Part shown: piece after piece, positions 8,627 through 18,076 of the stretch
Layout: each line of letters starts with the position of its first letter
Numbering within the stretch: the first letter of the stretch is position 1
Source: Roseivirga echinicomitans
GTDB taxonomy: Bacteria > Bacteroidota > Bacteroidia > Cytophagales > Cyclobacteriaceae
Length of the DNA stretch: 64,000 nucleotides
Assembly: GCF_001592935.1 (NCBI RefSeq)
Contig: NZ_LRDB01000023.1
Span: 1 to 64,000 of the forward strand
Direction: 5' to 3'
The notes under the pieces: model-generated
The model's database searches: none
Told to the model about the DNA's origin: nothing
The model's input: the letters and a program-made list of their open reading frames with translations, nothing else
Made by a program: the position numbers and the translations under genes

Positions 8627-10843
8627 ATGGCATCCTTCTTCAATCGATTACGGTCAGTAAATCAATTACCAAAAGGCTCAAACCTATCTCAAACCCAACT
8701 CTTTATTAAAGGCGCTTTCTACGGATTACTCCTACTTTCACTGTCGTTCATGGTTATTGGAGGACTATTTTTCAGAAATGGAATATCGCCTTACCTGCAA
8801 ATTCCAGTCTATATCATTGCTGGTGTTTTAGGATTCTATCTTTTTCGATGGGTGGGTTCAGCTTTACACTTAGTGGTAAAAGGTATTCCGACCATTGCCG
8901 TTTCTTTGATTTTAGCAACCCTACTTACTTTTCACTTGGCCGATTACATGCGTTTTAGCTGGCCCGGAGCCTTGGTGCAAAATTCATTGATCATTGCCAT
9001 TTTCGCCATGGTGCTTTTGGCGGGTTCGTTAATGAACCTCACCCGAGGCACTAGAAATAAAGGACTTTATAGCCTATTCGCCATTATTGCACTAGCCATC
9101 ATTGCCTACCCTGTCTATTTATTGATGGACGAAGGATCGACCCCCCACCCTATAGACTTTGAGCAAACTAATGCTCCGTTACTTTCAGAAATGGAAATTA
9201 ACAACCCTGGAGAAAAGGGAAATTTCGATTTCGATTACTTCACTTACGGAAATGGAACCGATGAGCGCAGACCAGAATATGCCGAAGAAGTAAAATATAA
9301 AACAGAAACGGTTGATGCTTCGCTCGTTATTCCAGAGTGGACAGGCAAGAAAGCGAAATGGAGAGAGCGTTATTGGGGTTTTGGAATGAAGGAATTCCCC
9401 ATCAATGGCCGCACATGGATGCCGAAAAAGGATGGAAAATTGCCACTGGTTTTAATCGTTCACGGAAACCATGGCATGGAACATTACTCAGACCCTGGTT
9501 ATGCTTACTTGGGTGAACTATTGGCGAGCAAAGGTTTTATTACGGTTTCGGTAGATGAGAATTTCATCAATGGTACCTGGTCGGGTGATTTTGGAGGAAA
9601 AGAAATGCCTGCTAGGGCTTGGTTGCTTTTAAAGCACCTCAGTCAATGGAGAGACTGGAACGGTGACGAATCTTCTGACTTTTTCGAAAAAATCGACATG
9701 GACAACATCGTACTCATGGGCCATTCACGCGGTGGAGAGGCTGTTTCGATTGCTGCGGCCTACAACAAACTGAACCAGTTTCCTGATAACGCTTTGGTTG
9801 AATTTGATTTCAATTTTGGTATTCAAGGCATTGTTGCCATTGCGCCCACCGATGCCCGCTACTTTAGAAGGTTGGATTTAGAAAACATCAACTTCCTTTC
9901 CATTCAAGGGGCTTATGATGCAGATGAAGCTAGTTTCTTTGGGCTTCGCCAATACCAACGCATCAGTTATACGGACTCCGTTCATCGCATAAAGGCAGGT
10001 TTATATGCCAATCAGGCCAACCACGGACAGTTCAATTCCATTTGGGGAAGACATGATTTTGGAGGCACATCAAGCTGGTTTATGAATACGGCTCCACTCA
10101 TTACGGGTGAAGAGCAACGCCAAATCGCTAAAACCTATATTGGTGCATTCACAGAATATGTTTTCAATCAAAAAACAGAATACGCCCCTATATTTAACAA
10201 TAGTGCTACCGCGAAAGATTGGTTGCCCGAAGTCGTTTATGTCAACAATTTTCAGGCTTCCGAAAACCAAATCCTAGTAGAATATGAAGAAGACATTGTT
10301 GTTACTACTACCAAAAATGATGTAGCCACTATTTCTGCTCAAAACTTAGACGTTTGGTACGAGCAAGATTTGAAAATGCGAGACAATGGTTTGCAGGGCA
10401 CCAATGCCGCCATCATTGGTTGGAATAACGACTCTTCTACGGTTGAAAAGAGCTATACGCTGAGTTTCAACGAACCAGTGTCACTTGACTCCACTTCCAC
10501 TTTGCTCTTCTCATTCGCCAGGGCCGATGACAGCAAAATCAAAATGGAAGATAATGATGAGCTGAATTTCACCATCGAGCTTTTCAGCCAAAATGGAGAT
10601 ATAGTTTCTACTACCCTTTCGGAACATAAAAAAATAGCGCCAAAAATTAAGATCAAGTACATGAAGTTCAAGGCGATGAACGGCAGCTTTGGGAACAACT
10701 GGGAGTTGGCCATGGAAACTTTCGAAATTCCTTTCTCAGACTTCTCCGACCTTGGTAACTTTGAATGGACTGGCTTAAGGTTGGTTTTCGATCAATCATC
10801 CAAAGGCGTAATTGCGGTGGATAATATTGGATACCGAGATTAA
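8627..10843 (+). CDS. Membrane-anchored alpha/beta hydrolase
   Basis: 738 residues in three parts. Residues 28-165 hold about five transmembrane segments. Residues 260-500 form an alpha/beta-hydrolase: VLIVHGNHG (275-283) supplies the oxyanion-hole HG and GHSRGGEA has the nucleophile Ser367. The last 200 residues look like an all-beta accessory domain. The hydrolase part resembles dienelactone-hydrolase or PET-hydrolase-type enzymes. The substrate is unknown. The gene stands alone and ends in the purine-rich intergenic region that also follows the converging permease gene. Confidence 0.75.
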   Translation: MASFFNRLRSVNQLPKGSNLSQTQLFIKGAFYGLLLLSLSFMVIGGLFFRNGISPYLQIPVYIIAGVLGFYLFRWVGSALHLVVKGIPTIAVSLILATLLTFHLADYMRFSWPGALVQNSLIIAIFAMVLLAGSLMNLTRGTRNKGLYSLFAIIALAIIAYPVYLLMDEGSTPHPIDFEQTNAPLLSEMEINNPGEKGNFDFDYFTYGNGTDERRPEYAEEVKYKTETVDASLVIPEWTGKKAKWRERYWGFGMKEFPINGRTWMPKKDGKLPLVLIVHGNHGMEHYSDPGYAYLGELLASKGFITVSVDENFINGTWSGDFGGKEMPARAWLLLKHLSQWRDWNGDESSDFFEKIDMDNIVLMGHSRGGEAVSIAAAYNKLNQFPDNALVEFDFNFGIQGIVAIAPTDARYFRRLDLENINFLSIQGAYDADEASFFGLRQYQRISYTDSVHRIKAGLYANQANHGQFNSIWGRHDFGGTSSWFMNTAPLITGEEQRQIAKTYIGAFTEYVFNQKTEYAPIFNNSATAKDWLPEVVYVNNFQASENQILVEYEEDIVVTTTKNDVATISAQNLDVWYEQDLKMRDNGLQGTNAAIIGWNNDSSTVEKSYTLSFNEPVSLDSTSTLLFSFARADDSKIKMEDNDELNFTIELFSQNGDIVSTTLSEHKKIAPKIKIKYMKFKAMNGSFGNNWELAMETFEIPFSDFSDLGNFEWTGLRLVFDQSSKGVIAVDNIGYRD

Positions 10844-11075
10844 TGAGAGAATGAATTAGGGGAAGAATGAATTAATGGGTTAAGGAATCAACTATTAATA
10901 TTAAGGAATTAATGAATCAAGGGATTCATGAGGTAATGAGCTAGGGGATAATGAAAGAATGAAAGAACAAATTCGAAATTACATTCCTATCCTATTTCTT
11001 CATTCCTTTTCTCATTCTAACATTAATTCATTGTTTCCTTCTTTCATTAATTCACTCCCTCATTACCTCCTTAAT
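10844..11075. repeat. Purine/pyrimidine near-palindrome between convergent genes
   Basis: About 230 bp without a gene. The left half is purine-rich and built from GAATGAATTAATG-type words; the right half is pyrimidine-rich and built from CATTAATTCATT and CTCCCTCATTACCTCC, i.e. imperfect reverse complements. Folded as RNA it would make a long imperfect hairpin and could terminate transcription from both sides. A reading frame through the right half is low-complexity and not taken as a gene. Confidence 0.5.
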
Positions 11076-13442
11076 TTACTCGCTTCTCAACGACTTTACG
11101 GGATTTGCCAAAGCCGCTCTTCTGGCCTGGTTCATGACTACAGCCAAAGCAAAAATCAATGCTACAGCACCAGTTACTGCAAAGATCCACCAGTCAATTG
11201 AAGTTCGGACAGCGTAGCGCTGCAAATAACTATCGAGCAAGAAATAAGCAACAGGGGCCGATACTACGAATGCAATAAGCACGAGCTTGGCGAAATCTAT
11301 GGACATCAGTCCAACGAGATTACTCACCGAAGCACCTAGCACTTTCCTGATTCCTATTTCTTTAATACGTTGTTCCGCAGTATAAGAAGCCAAGCCAAAG
11401 AGGCCAAGACCTGTTATGAAGATCGTTAGTCCAGCGAAAAGCATCGAAAGCTCTCTAGTGAGATTGATTTCAGTGTACTTCCTTTCAAAATCCACATCGA
11501 CAAAACGTGATTCAAAAGGGTAAGCTGGATTGTGCTTTTCAAAAATCTCTTGCACCGTGTTCATGGTTCCGCTCAAATCATTCGTGGCACTCAACCGAAC
11601 TGTGATGGCGCTAATCCATTCTGGATCCATTACCATAAACAAGGGCCTCACTTCATCATAAGGCGAGCCCATCAATACGTTATCAATTACACCGATCAAG
11701 GTTCTTTTACCTCCCCATAAATCGAATTGCGTACCAATAGGGTCTTCCAACTCCATGAGTTCTAGTGCTGCTTTATTAATTACGATGGCGCTTGAGTCTG
11801 AAACAAATTCCTTTGAGAAATCTCTTCCATAGAGCATTTCGGCACCGATAGTTTTGGCATAATCATATTCTGTGGCAATGGTTACAAAAATCACTTTTTG
11901 ACTTTCCGGTTTTCCTGGCCAACTTAAAAAATTGTTCGAGTTAATACTTGTTACATCACTGTTCGACCTGGTGATCGATTCCACAACCCCAGAGGCCAAC
12001 AAATCATTTTTCAGTACATCATAATTTTCTGCCAGTGCATCGGTGTAGGGCACTGTAATAAGTCCTTCTTGACTATAGCCCAAATCTCTATTCTTGGCCA
12101 AGTCAATCTGCTTGACAATTACAATGGTGCTAATGACCAAAATTACAGCAAAGCCAAACTGAAGCATCACCAGCACTTTACGTGGTGTATTGGCATTCTT
12201 CCCAATATTCACCTTACCCTTTAGGGTTTTAACTGGGTTGAAAGAAGACAAATACAAGGAAGGATAACTTCCTGAAATCACGCCAGTAAGGAATATTATG
12301 GCCAATGCAAAAAGCCAAAATTCTGATGAGCTATAATCAATAGAGAGTTTCAGGTCGACCAAATTATTATAGGCTGGCAATACCAACTGGACTAGGAAAA
12401 GGGCCAAAACGAAGGAGATCAATGAAATAACAAGTGACTCTCCGTAGAACTGTAAAATCAATTGTGAGCGGGTTGAACCTAAGCTTTTTCGAACCCCAAC
12501 TTCTTTCGCCCTTCTTTCGGAACGGGCCGTGGCCAAATTCATAAAATTAATGCAAGCAATAATGATGATGAACATCGCAATCACCGTAAACAAAGTCACG
12601 TATTCATGCATTCCTCCAGATTCCTTACCGTTCTCGAAGTTAGTGTGTAACCTCCAGCGTAACATTGGATGAAGAAAGAACGCACGAGGCATATCGTCTT
12701 GCCCATTTTCGATAAGCATATCTTTTATGCTTGCCTCCGCTTTATCTTCAGAAGCTGGATCGGTTAATTCCACAAATACCTGAAAGGAATAATTACCCCA
12801 ATTACTTTTATTGTCCCTGACCCATTCCTCTGTCGCCTCTCTGTGCTTCCATGGAATAACATAATCGAATTGAAAGGAAGAGTTTTGAGGTATATTCTTG
12901 AAGACACCCGTCACCTTAAGTGTACTGGCATCGTCTAATCGAACCAATTCACCAATCGGGTCTGCGCCCCTAAAAAGTAAGTCCGATAATTTCTCTGAGA
13001 TTACTATAGAAGCAGGTTCATCTAAAACCTCGCTTCGATCGCCTATCACCATTGGGAATTCGAACATATCCAGAAACTCATTACTGGCGAAGTAGCCACG
13101 TTGCATTAAACGGGTTTCACCCACCGTTAAAAGTCTGTTTCCACCCCAGCCTGAGACTGCCGAATTAACAATATTCGCATCAGCATTTTTCATGGCCTCA
13201 TAACTAGGCAGTGGCACCGAATTCCAACTGTTAATGGTTCCGTTATAATCGGCATTGACCCAAACCTGATACAGACGGTCTGCTTTTGGAATGAATTTAT
13301 TGAATGAAGTTTGATTCTGCACCCATAATAAAATGAGAATACTGCAAGCAATACCGATTGACAGCCCTGAGATATTGATGACTGAATAAAGGCTATTCCT
13401 GCGCAAACTGCGCAGGGTAACCTTAATGAAGTTTTTGAGCAT
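11076..13442 (-). CDS. MacB/FtsX-type ABC transporter permease
   Basis: 788 residues with the duplicated layout of Bacteroidota MacB-like permeases: TM1 (about 20-40), a periplasmic core, an FtsX domain with three TMs (about 280-400, containing NLATARSERRAKEVGVRKSL), then a second TM-periplasmic-FtsX unit (about 430-785, containing ERIKEIGIRKVLGAS). The paired EVGVRK and EIGIRK motifs are the ATPase-coupling loops. Family members work as mechanotransmission ABC systems for lipoproteins, peptides or antibiotics. No ATP-binding subunit lies nearby, so it must use an ATPase encoded elsewhere. Substrate unknown. Confidence 0.88.
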   Translation of the reverse strand: MLKNFIKVTLRSLRRNSLYSVINISGLSIGIACSILILLWVQNQTSFNKFIPKADRLYQVWVNADYNGTINSWNSVPLPSYEAMKNADANIVNSAVSGWGGNRLLTVGETRLMQRGYFASNEFLDMFEFPMVIGDRSEVLDEPASIVISEKLSDLLFRGADPIGELVRLDDASTLKVTGVFKNIPQNSSFQFDYVIPWKHREATEEWVRDNKSNWGNYSFQVFVELTDPASEDKAEASIKDMLIENGQDDMPRAFFLHPMLRWRLHTNFENGKESGGMHEYVTLFTVIAMFIIIIACINFMNLATARSERRAKEVGVRKSLGSTRSQLILQFYGESLVISLISFVLALFLVQLVLPAYNNLVDLKLSIDYSSSEFWLFALAIIFLTGVISGSYPSLYLSSFNPVKTLKGKVNIGKNANTPRKVLVMLQFGFAVILVISTIVIVKQIDLAKNRDLGYSQEGLITVPYTDALAENYDVLKNDLLASGVVESITRSNSDVTSINSNNFLSWPGKPESQKVIFVTIATEYDYAKTIGAEMLYGRDFSKEFVSDSSAIVINKAALELMELEDPIGTQFDLWGGKRTLIGVIDNVLMGSPYDEVRPLFMVMDPEWISAITVRLSATNDLSGTMNTVQEIFEKHNPAYPFESRFVDVDFERKYTEINLTRELSMLFAGLTIFITGLGLFGLASYTAEQRIKEIGIRKVLGASVSNLVGLMSIDFAKLVLIAFVVSAPVAYFLLDSYLQRYAVRTSIDWWIFAVTGAVALIFALAVVMNQARRAALANPVKSLRSE

Positions 13443-13551
13443 TTGACCCTTGTTTTGAGATGATGTTTGTATAAAGACTTAAAAAGTAAGTGAGCGTTAC
13501 ACTTGATCTTTACTTTTTTGAAAATCACCCAACCAAGGCGATTAAAACTAG

Positions 13552-13594
13552 TTTTGAACCAACAATCCGAAAAAACCAGATTGTCGGTTCAAAA
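13552..13594. terminator. Long hairpin after the DUF4097 gene
   Basis: TTTTGAACCAACAATC (13552-13567) pairs with GATTGTCGGTTCAAAA (13579-13594): 16 bp with one mismatch and an 11-nt loop. It lies 11 bp after the DUF4097 stop. The T tract behind it on the minus strand is weak, so it may protect the transcript end or attenuate rather than fully terminate. Confidence 0.5.
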
Positions 13595-13604
13595 TAACTT
13601 GATG

Positions 13605-14543
13605 TTAGTCCCTTACTACGGCTCTTCCTGAACCTGAGCTGATTTTAACCAATATGCTTTTGTTTCCTACTTTTGCTTCTTTCACATAACGCCTTCCTTT
13701 TTCTGAAGTTCTATCAAAGCTGAAGGGCGCTTGAATGCTGTTTTTAGAAGAAGCCTCCATAATGAATTCACCTGAAATTTGGCTGCCATTGAAATCTAGT
13801 GTAGCATTTCCTGAGCCTGTCCCAAGGTTTAAATCATAATCCAAAGCCGATGAAAGCTCCACTTCTACATTGCCAGAACCCGTGCTAAAAAGAGAAGCTC
13901 CTTTGATGGCGGCACCTTCTACAATCACATTTCCACTACCCGAACTCATTTTAAATACTCCTGTAACATCTCTTAATCGAACATTTCCAGAACCTGTGGT
14001 CATGTCAGAATCACCTTCAGACCTGTCCACTCTAATGTTTCCTGAACCTGTATGTCCATTGTGGGTACCTTTGATATTCGAAAAATCAAGGTTTCCAGAA
14101 CCCGTATTTGAACTTACCGTCCCCTCCAAATCTTTAATGTATATATTGCCCGAACCAGACTTGGCGATTACGTTAATGCTCACTCCCGACACCTCAATGT
14201 TTCCAGAGCCAGTTTTGAAATTCAGGTCAATTCCGTTGGGAACTTCCAAAGTCCATCTCGAATAACCTCTATTCCAACGGCTTCTTTCAAACTTCTCTTC
14301 AACTCTTAAAGTAGATCCGTTTCGTTGGAAAATGGGTTTATAAATATCTTCATCAAAAGTGTATTCCACAGTAACTGTAACTTCGCTATTGTTGCTTCTT
14401 TTGATCGTTCCGTTACCAGAAGCAGTCGAAAGATTGATATTTTCAATTCCAGAAAAAGTTTTGGTGATGCGTTCTTGGCTATAAACCGTAGTGGTGAGTA
14501 CTAAGGCTATGAAAGCCAAAAGCGTAATTTTAAGTGTTTTCAT
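13605..14543 (-). CDS. Exported DUF4097-type beta-strand repeat protein
   Basis: 312 residues with a Sec signal peptide (MKTLKITLLAFIALVLTTTVYS). From residue 85 to the end a ~20-residue unit containing (S/T)GSGN repeats about nine times, the right-handed beta-helix pattern of DUF4097/DUF2807 (putative adhesin-like) proteins. Repeats differ in sequence between the GSGN turns, so this is an old duplication and not a recent tandem expansion. Localisation is periplasm or cell surface; function is unknown. It is upstream of the MacB-like permease on the same strand but a strong hairpin separates them. Confidence 0.82.
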   Translation of the reverse strand: MKTLKITLLAFIALVLTTTVYSQERITKTFSGIENINLSTASGNGTIKRSNNSEVTVTVEYTFDEDIYKPIFQRNGSTLRVEEKFERSRWNRGYSRWTLEVPNGIDLNFKTGSGNIEVSGVSINVIAKSGSGNIYIKDLEGTVSSNTGSGNLDFSNIKGTHNGHTGSGNIRVDRSEGDSDMTTGSGNVRLRDVTGVFKMSSGSGNVIVEGAAIKGASLFSTGSGNVEVELSSALDYDLNLGTGSGNATLDFNGSQISGEFIMEASSKNSIQAPFSFDRTSEKGRRYVKEAKVGNKSILVKISSGSGRAVVRD

Positions 14544-14646
14544 TGTTTATGTGGTTTTGAGTTTTCCGAAAGACTACTTACTGGGGGACTGGGTTGCACA
14601 AGATTCGGAAATGAATCAAAAAATATTAAGAAGTACTTACTTCTAA

Positions 14647-16533
14647 CTAATCATAAAGAAACTCAAAGGCACTTTTGTAACCACCAATGCTTTGCACATA
14701 ATCAATCACAGCATTGTAAAAAGTGTCTTTACCTAAGGTGGCCGAGTCGCCTACCACCACCAACTTTGATTTGGCTCGGGTCATGGCAACGTTCATCCTG
14801 CGGTACTCCTTTAAAAACCCGATTTCGTTTTTATCATTAGAACGAACCAAACTGATGAAAATCACATCGCGCTCTTGACCTTGAAAAGCATCAACGGTAT
14901 TGACCGAAATATCTTCTTTAAACGGATCGAGTAACTCTTCGGCATGAAGTAAATCGCGCAACAATTCAATTTGTGCCTTATAAGGAGCGATGATTCCGAC
15001 ACGCTGGCCTTCAGTGATTGATTTACTCAAAAGCTGAATAATGAGTTTCGCCTCCTCATCATTGTAAGTACTGAGCGTTTCCTTTTTTACTTTTTCCGAA
15101 AAACCACAGCCAGCGGTATCGATAAACTCGAACCTCGCTCCTTCCAACTCTTTATCTCGAAGTAAGATTTCCGGTGCCACTTCCAGTCTCCCTTCATAAA
15201 AATAGTCGCTGGAGAACTTCATGATGTGCGGATGCATTCTGTATTGGGTTTCCAGCATTACATCACTCTTAGTAAGTTCAATGGCTTTTTTAAAGAGCGT
15301 TTCTTCCAAACCATCTCTTCCAGCCTGAAGCGACTTTAAAGTAGGAGGCAATTGCAAATGATCGCCCGCCATAATTACGCGGTACGACTTCAGAATTGGA
15401 ATCCAACAGGCTGGCTCCAGTGCTTGACTTGCTTCATCGATAAATACGGATTTAAAAACCCGATCGCGCACCAGTGGATGCGTAGCCCCCACTAGGGTAC
15501 AAGCCACCACTTCTGCCCTACCCATCAAGTCCTCCGTAATTTGCGATTCAATTCTATCGGCATCTTGGCGAAGTAGCCTCGACTCTTTCAGCAGCAAATC
15601 ACGCTGAAGCTTTTCTTCTCGTCTAAACTGACGCTTAAACTTTGTGCCTAATTTTCGATATTCACCCGATTTCTTCCTGACTTCTCTCAGTTCTTTGAAA
15701 TAACTGTGTTTGGAAATTTTCACATCCAAACTATTCTCGATTACTTCTGGAGTTAAGCGGGCGGGGTGCCCTAATCGTAGCACATCCAAGCCAAGGCTAT
15801 CGAGTTTTTCTACAATCAAATCTACCGCTGCGTTGCTCTGCGCGCAGACCAACACTTGCTTTTCGGTTTTCACCACTTCTTTAATGGCATTGACCAAAGT
15901 GGTCGTTTTCCCAGTGCCTGGAGGGCCGTGAATAATGGCCACATCGCGTGCATGAAAAATGTTGGTGAGGGCTTCGTTTTGCTTTGCATTCAGGTTTACA
16001 GACTGATATTCGAAGCCCGTTTTGAATTCTGCAGGTTTGGCACCATACATTACTTCACGCAAATCGGCTATTCTACCTTTATCTGCTTTCAGCACCAGTT
16101 CTAAAGCACGGTTCATTTCGCGGTACGAACCTTCATCGAACAATAAGTTGACCCCAATTTTGCCCTCTTTTAGCCAATCGGGAAGGTCACTTACGTTCAG
16201 GGCCACGCGCATTTTTTCCCTGCGTAAAAAACTGATTACCCCTGAAACAGCTTCGGCTTCATTTCCATGTCCTGAAAAAACACTTACTACAGCGCCCACC
16301 TGAAAAGAATGGTTTTGATCTAAATGTGTAGTGCGATCAAGTTCTAAAGTATAGCGTTCTCCTGTACCGATGTAGCGATTCATCAATTGAACAGGATACC
16401 AGGTCACACCTTGTCTTCTGCGTTCTTCTAAAGAAGTATTAAGCATTTTTCGCTCGTATTGAGCGTAATCTTCCTCTTTTTCAACCTTCAATAATTGAAT
16501 TAAATGTTGAATGGATTTTTGGGCTTCAGTCAA
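14647..16533 (-). CDS. Superfamily 1 DNA/RNA helicase (IGHMBP2/SMUBP-2-like)
   Basis: About 628 residues. Helicase motifs in order: I IIHGPPGTGKTTTLV, II FIDEAS, III AGDHLQLPPT, IV-like LETQYRMHPHIM, V VDAFQGQERDVIFISLVRS, VI RRMNVAMTRAKSKL. This set and the N-terminal beta-barrel place it in the SF1B Upf1/IGHMBP2 group acting on RNA or DNA ends. The open frame extends to a TTG at 16590, but those first ~10 codons come from an intergenic repeat (AACCGCAGAGGGCACAAAGC on the plus strand). The TTG at 16533 gives an N-terminus of the length expected for the family. No in-frame ATG precedes codon 50. Confidence 0.85.
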   Translation of the reverse strand: MTEAQKSIQHLIQLLKVEKEEDYAQYERKMLNTSLEERRRQGVTWYPVQLMNRYIGTGERYTLELDRTTHLDQNHSFQVGAVVSVFSGHGNEAEAVSGVISFLRREKMRVALNVSDLPDWLKEGKIGVNLLFDEGSYREMNRALELVLKADKGRIADLREVMYGAKPAEFKTGFEYQSVNLNAKQNEALTNIFHARDVAIIHGPPGTGKTTTLVNAIKEVVKTEKQVLVCAQSNAAVDLIVEKLDSLGLDVLRLGHPARLTPEVIENSLDVKISKHSYFKELREVRKKSGEYRKLGTKFKRQFRREEKLQRDLLLKESRLLRQDADRIESQITEDLMGRAEVVACTLVGATHPLVRDRVFKSVFIDEASQALEPACWIPILKSYRVIMAGDHLQLPPTLKSLQAGRDGLEETLFKKAIELTKSDVMLETQYRMHPHIMKFSSDYFYEGRLEVAPEILLRDKELEGARFEFIDTAGCGFSEKVKKETLSTYNDEEAKLIIQLLSKSITEGQRVGIIAPYKAQIELLRDLLHAEELLDPFKEDISVNTVDAFQGQERDVIFISLVRSNDKNEIGFLKEYRRMNVAMTRAKSKLVVVGDSATLGKDTFYNAVIDYVQSIGGYKSAFEFLYD

Positions 16534-16573
16534 AAGGCTGTTGTTTGTTTGGGCTGGTAAAGTTAGCTTATTT

Positions 16574-16802
16574 AACCGCAGAGGGCACAAAGCATCGCAA
16601 AGTTTAAATTAGAATCGTCACTGCGAACGCTTACGCCTTAGCTTCAGCGTTGGCGCAGAAGCAGGCCATGCGTTAGCAATGGGCTGTAACGAAGCAGTCT
16701 CTTATCTTTAAGTGAGATTGCTTCACTTAAACTTATTCGCTTCCATAAACATTGGCGGGTTCGCAACGCTTGCGCAGAAGCTTCAGCGAAGGAGCAATGA
16801 CG
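16574..16802. repeat. Intergenic palindromic repeat (REP/MITE-like)
   Basis: Two elements sit side by side. At 16574-16605 is a CCGCAGAG..CACAAAG..CGCAAAG segment, a type of non-coding repeat often seen between genes of this phylum. At 16616-16802 is a large imperfect palindrome: outer ends CGTCACTGC and GCAATGACG, inner tip GAAGCAGTCTC (16691-16701) against GAGATTGCTTC (16714-16724). It holds no gene. It probably folds into a cruciform or hairpin and may be a mobile intergenic repeat. Confidence 0.6.
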
Positions 16803-16836
16803 GAAACGAGGGGATTTACTTCAAAAGACGAAACTA

Positions 16837-17202
16837 CTAGCTTCTTGTTCTTTCCAAAGTAACTTTTGACTTGGCACAGATACCGCCAAAGGGTGGGTTG
16901 TGCTTGGCTACACTCACTTTAACTTCTGAAACAGAAGCAAAGCGTTCGAAGACACCATCAATAATTTCCTGTCCTAGCTTTTCTAAAAGCTTGGCGGGGG
17001 TGGCCATGCTGCTTTTTACAATCTCGTAAAGCTGAACGTAGTCTACTGTGCCCGATAAATCATCTTTTTTGGCGGCTTGATCAAAGTTAGTAGTCACTTC
17101 AAGATCAACGGTAAAACGGTTTCCGATTTTGCGCTCTTCCTCATAAAAACCATGATAGGCATAGAATTCCATGCCCTCTAAGGCGACTTTATCGGTATTC
17201 AT
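16837..17202 (-). CDS. folB: Dihydroneopterin aldolase
   Basis: 121 residues, the usual FolB length. Signatures are EGMEFYAYHGFYEEERKIG (residues 9-27) with the catalytic Tyr/Glu region, and KHNPPFGG near residue 104. FolB converts 7,8-dihydroneopterin to 6-hydroxymethyl-dihydropterin plus glycolaldehyde in folate synthesis. It starts one base after the stop of the DivIVA-like gene on the same strand, so both are probably cotranscribed. Other folate genes are not in this window. Confidence 0.93.
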   Translation of the reverse strand: MNTDKVALEGMEFYAYHGFYEEERKIGNRFTVDLEVTTNFDQAAKKDDLSGTVDYVQLYEIVKSSMATPAKLLEKLGQEIIDGVFERFASVSEVKVSVAKHNPPFGGICAKSKVTLERTRS

Positions 17203-17203
17203 A

Positions 17204-18064
17204 TTAATCTACTCTATCGAAAAACGATCCTTTTTTATCTTCAGAAGGAGCCTCTTCTTTTTGAGATTCTTTTTCTTTTCTAAGATCAGCGCCAAGAAAC
17301 CCTTCTGCTGACTCGTTAACTTCCTCCTGCTCTTCCTGTTCTTCTTCATCAGCCACATCGGCCAAATCTAGGTTAGACAAGTTTTCTTCAATTGGCTCCT
17401 CCTCTATTTCTTCCACCACGGGTGCAGCGGCTACTTTTTCTGGAGCTTTAGTCGCCATTTCTTCATTGGCTGGCTTTTCTTCGCCATTAGTTTCGTTTAC
17501 CTCACGGCTAAATTTCTTCGCCTCTTTTAAAATTGGCTTAATATCCGCAGGAAATTCTTCGTGCCTTTTAATCTTATCCAAAATATCAGAAGTCAACATT
17601 TTCAACTCCGACATCATTGAGCTTTTATTGGCACTTAGGCTCTTGAACACTTGCTCCAACTGACGGATTTCATCCTCCATGTCTTCTACAATTTCACTTG
17701 CCCTGTTCTCTGCATCTTCAATAATATTTTTGGCCCTACTTTTGGCTTCGCTCATTATTGCATCGGCTTTCATTTCAGTTTCTTTCATATGAAGGTCTGC
17801 CGTTTTGGTAGCATGCTCAATCATATTGGCGCCTGTATCTTCTGCAGTTTTCAAGGTTTTGAAAAGAGAGTTTTCTACTTCACGAAGTTTTTGCACTTCT
17901 TTTTCAGCAGACTCTAGTTTATACTTCAGCTCCTTAGTTTGGTCTTGGAGTTTCTCCCACTCAACCGACAGTGATGTCATAAAAGCGGTTACTTCGTCCT
18001 TATCGTAACCTCGAAAATTCTTTTCGAAAACCTTTTGCCTAATTTCTAAGGGTGTAATGTTCAT
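17204..18064 (-). CDS. DivIVA-domain coiled-coil protein
   Basis: 286 residues. The N-terminus (ITPLEIRQKVFEKNFRGYD, then KDEVTAFM) matches the DivIVA membrane-binding domain, where the motif GYDxxEV is diagnostic. Residues 30-190 are coiled coil; residues 190-286 are a Glu/Pro-rich disordered tail. In Gram-positive bacteria DivIVA marks curved membrane at poles and septa; in Bacteroidota the role is not established. It lies between a WD40 gene and folB, all minus strand, with gaps of 12 and 1 bp. Confidence 0.82.
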   Translation of the reverse strand: MNITPLEIRQKVFEKNFRGYDKDEVTAFMTSLSVEWEKLQDQTKELKYKLESAEKEVQKLREVENSLFKTLKTAEDTGANMIEHATKTADLHMKETEMKADAIMSEAKSRAKNIIEDAENRASEIVEDMEDEIRQLEQVFKSLSANKSSMMSELKMLTSDILDKIKRHEEFPADIKPILKEAKKFSREVNETNGEEKPANEEMATKAPEKVAAAPVVEEIEEEPIEENLSNLDLADVADEEEQEEQEEVNESAEGFLGADLRKEKESQKEEAPSEDKKGSFFDRVD

Positions 18065-18076
18065 TGCTCGGAAAAA

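Noticed and set aside
10959-11201. Plus-strand frame with a possible start in the palindromic region
   Set aside because: Low-complexity Ser/Leu/Phe-rich translation that ends inside the opposite permease gene; it is the pyrimidine half of the repeat.
13870-14265. Long plus-strand frame opposite the DUF4097 gene
   Set aside because: The translation is a repeated FPEPV pattern, the antisense shadow of the GSGN repeats.
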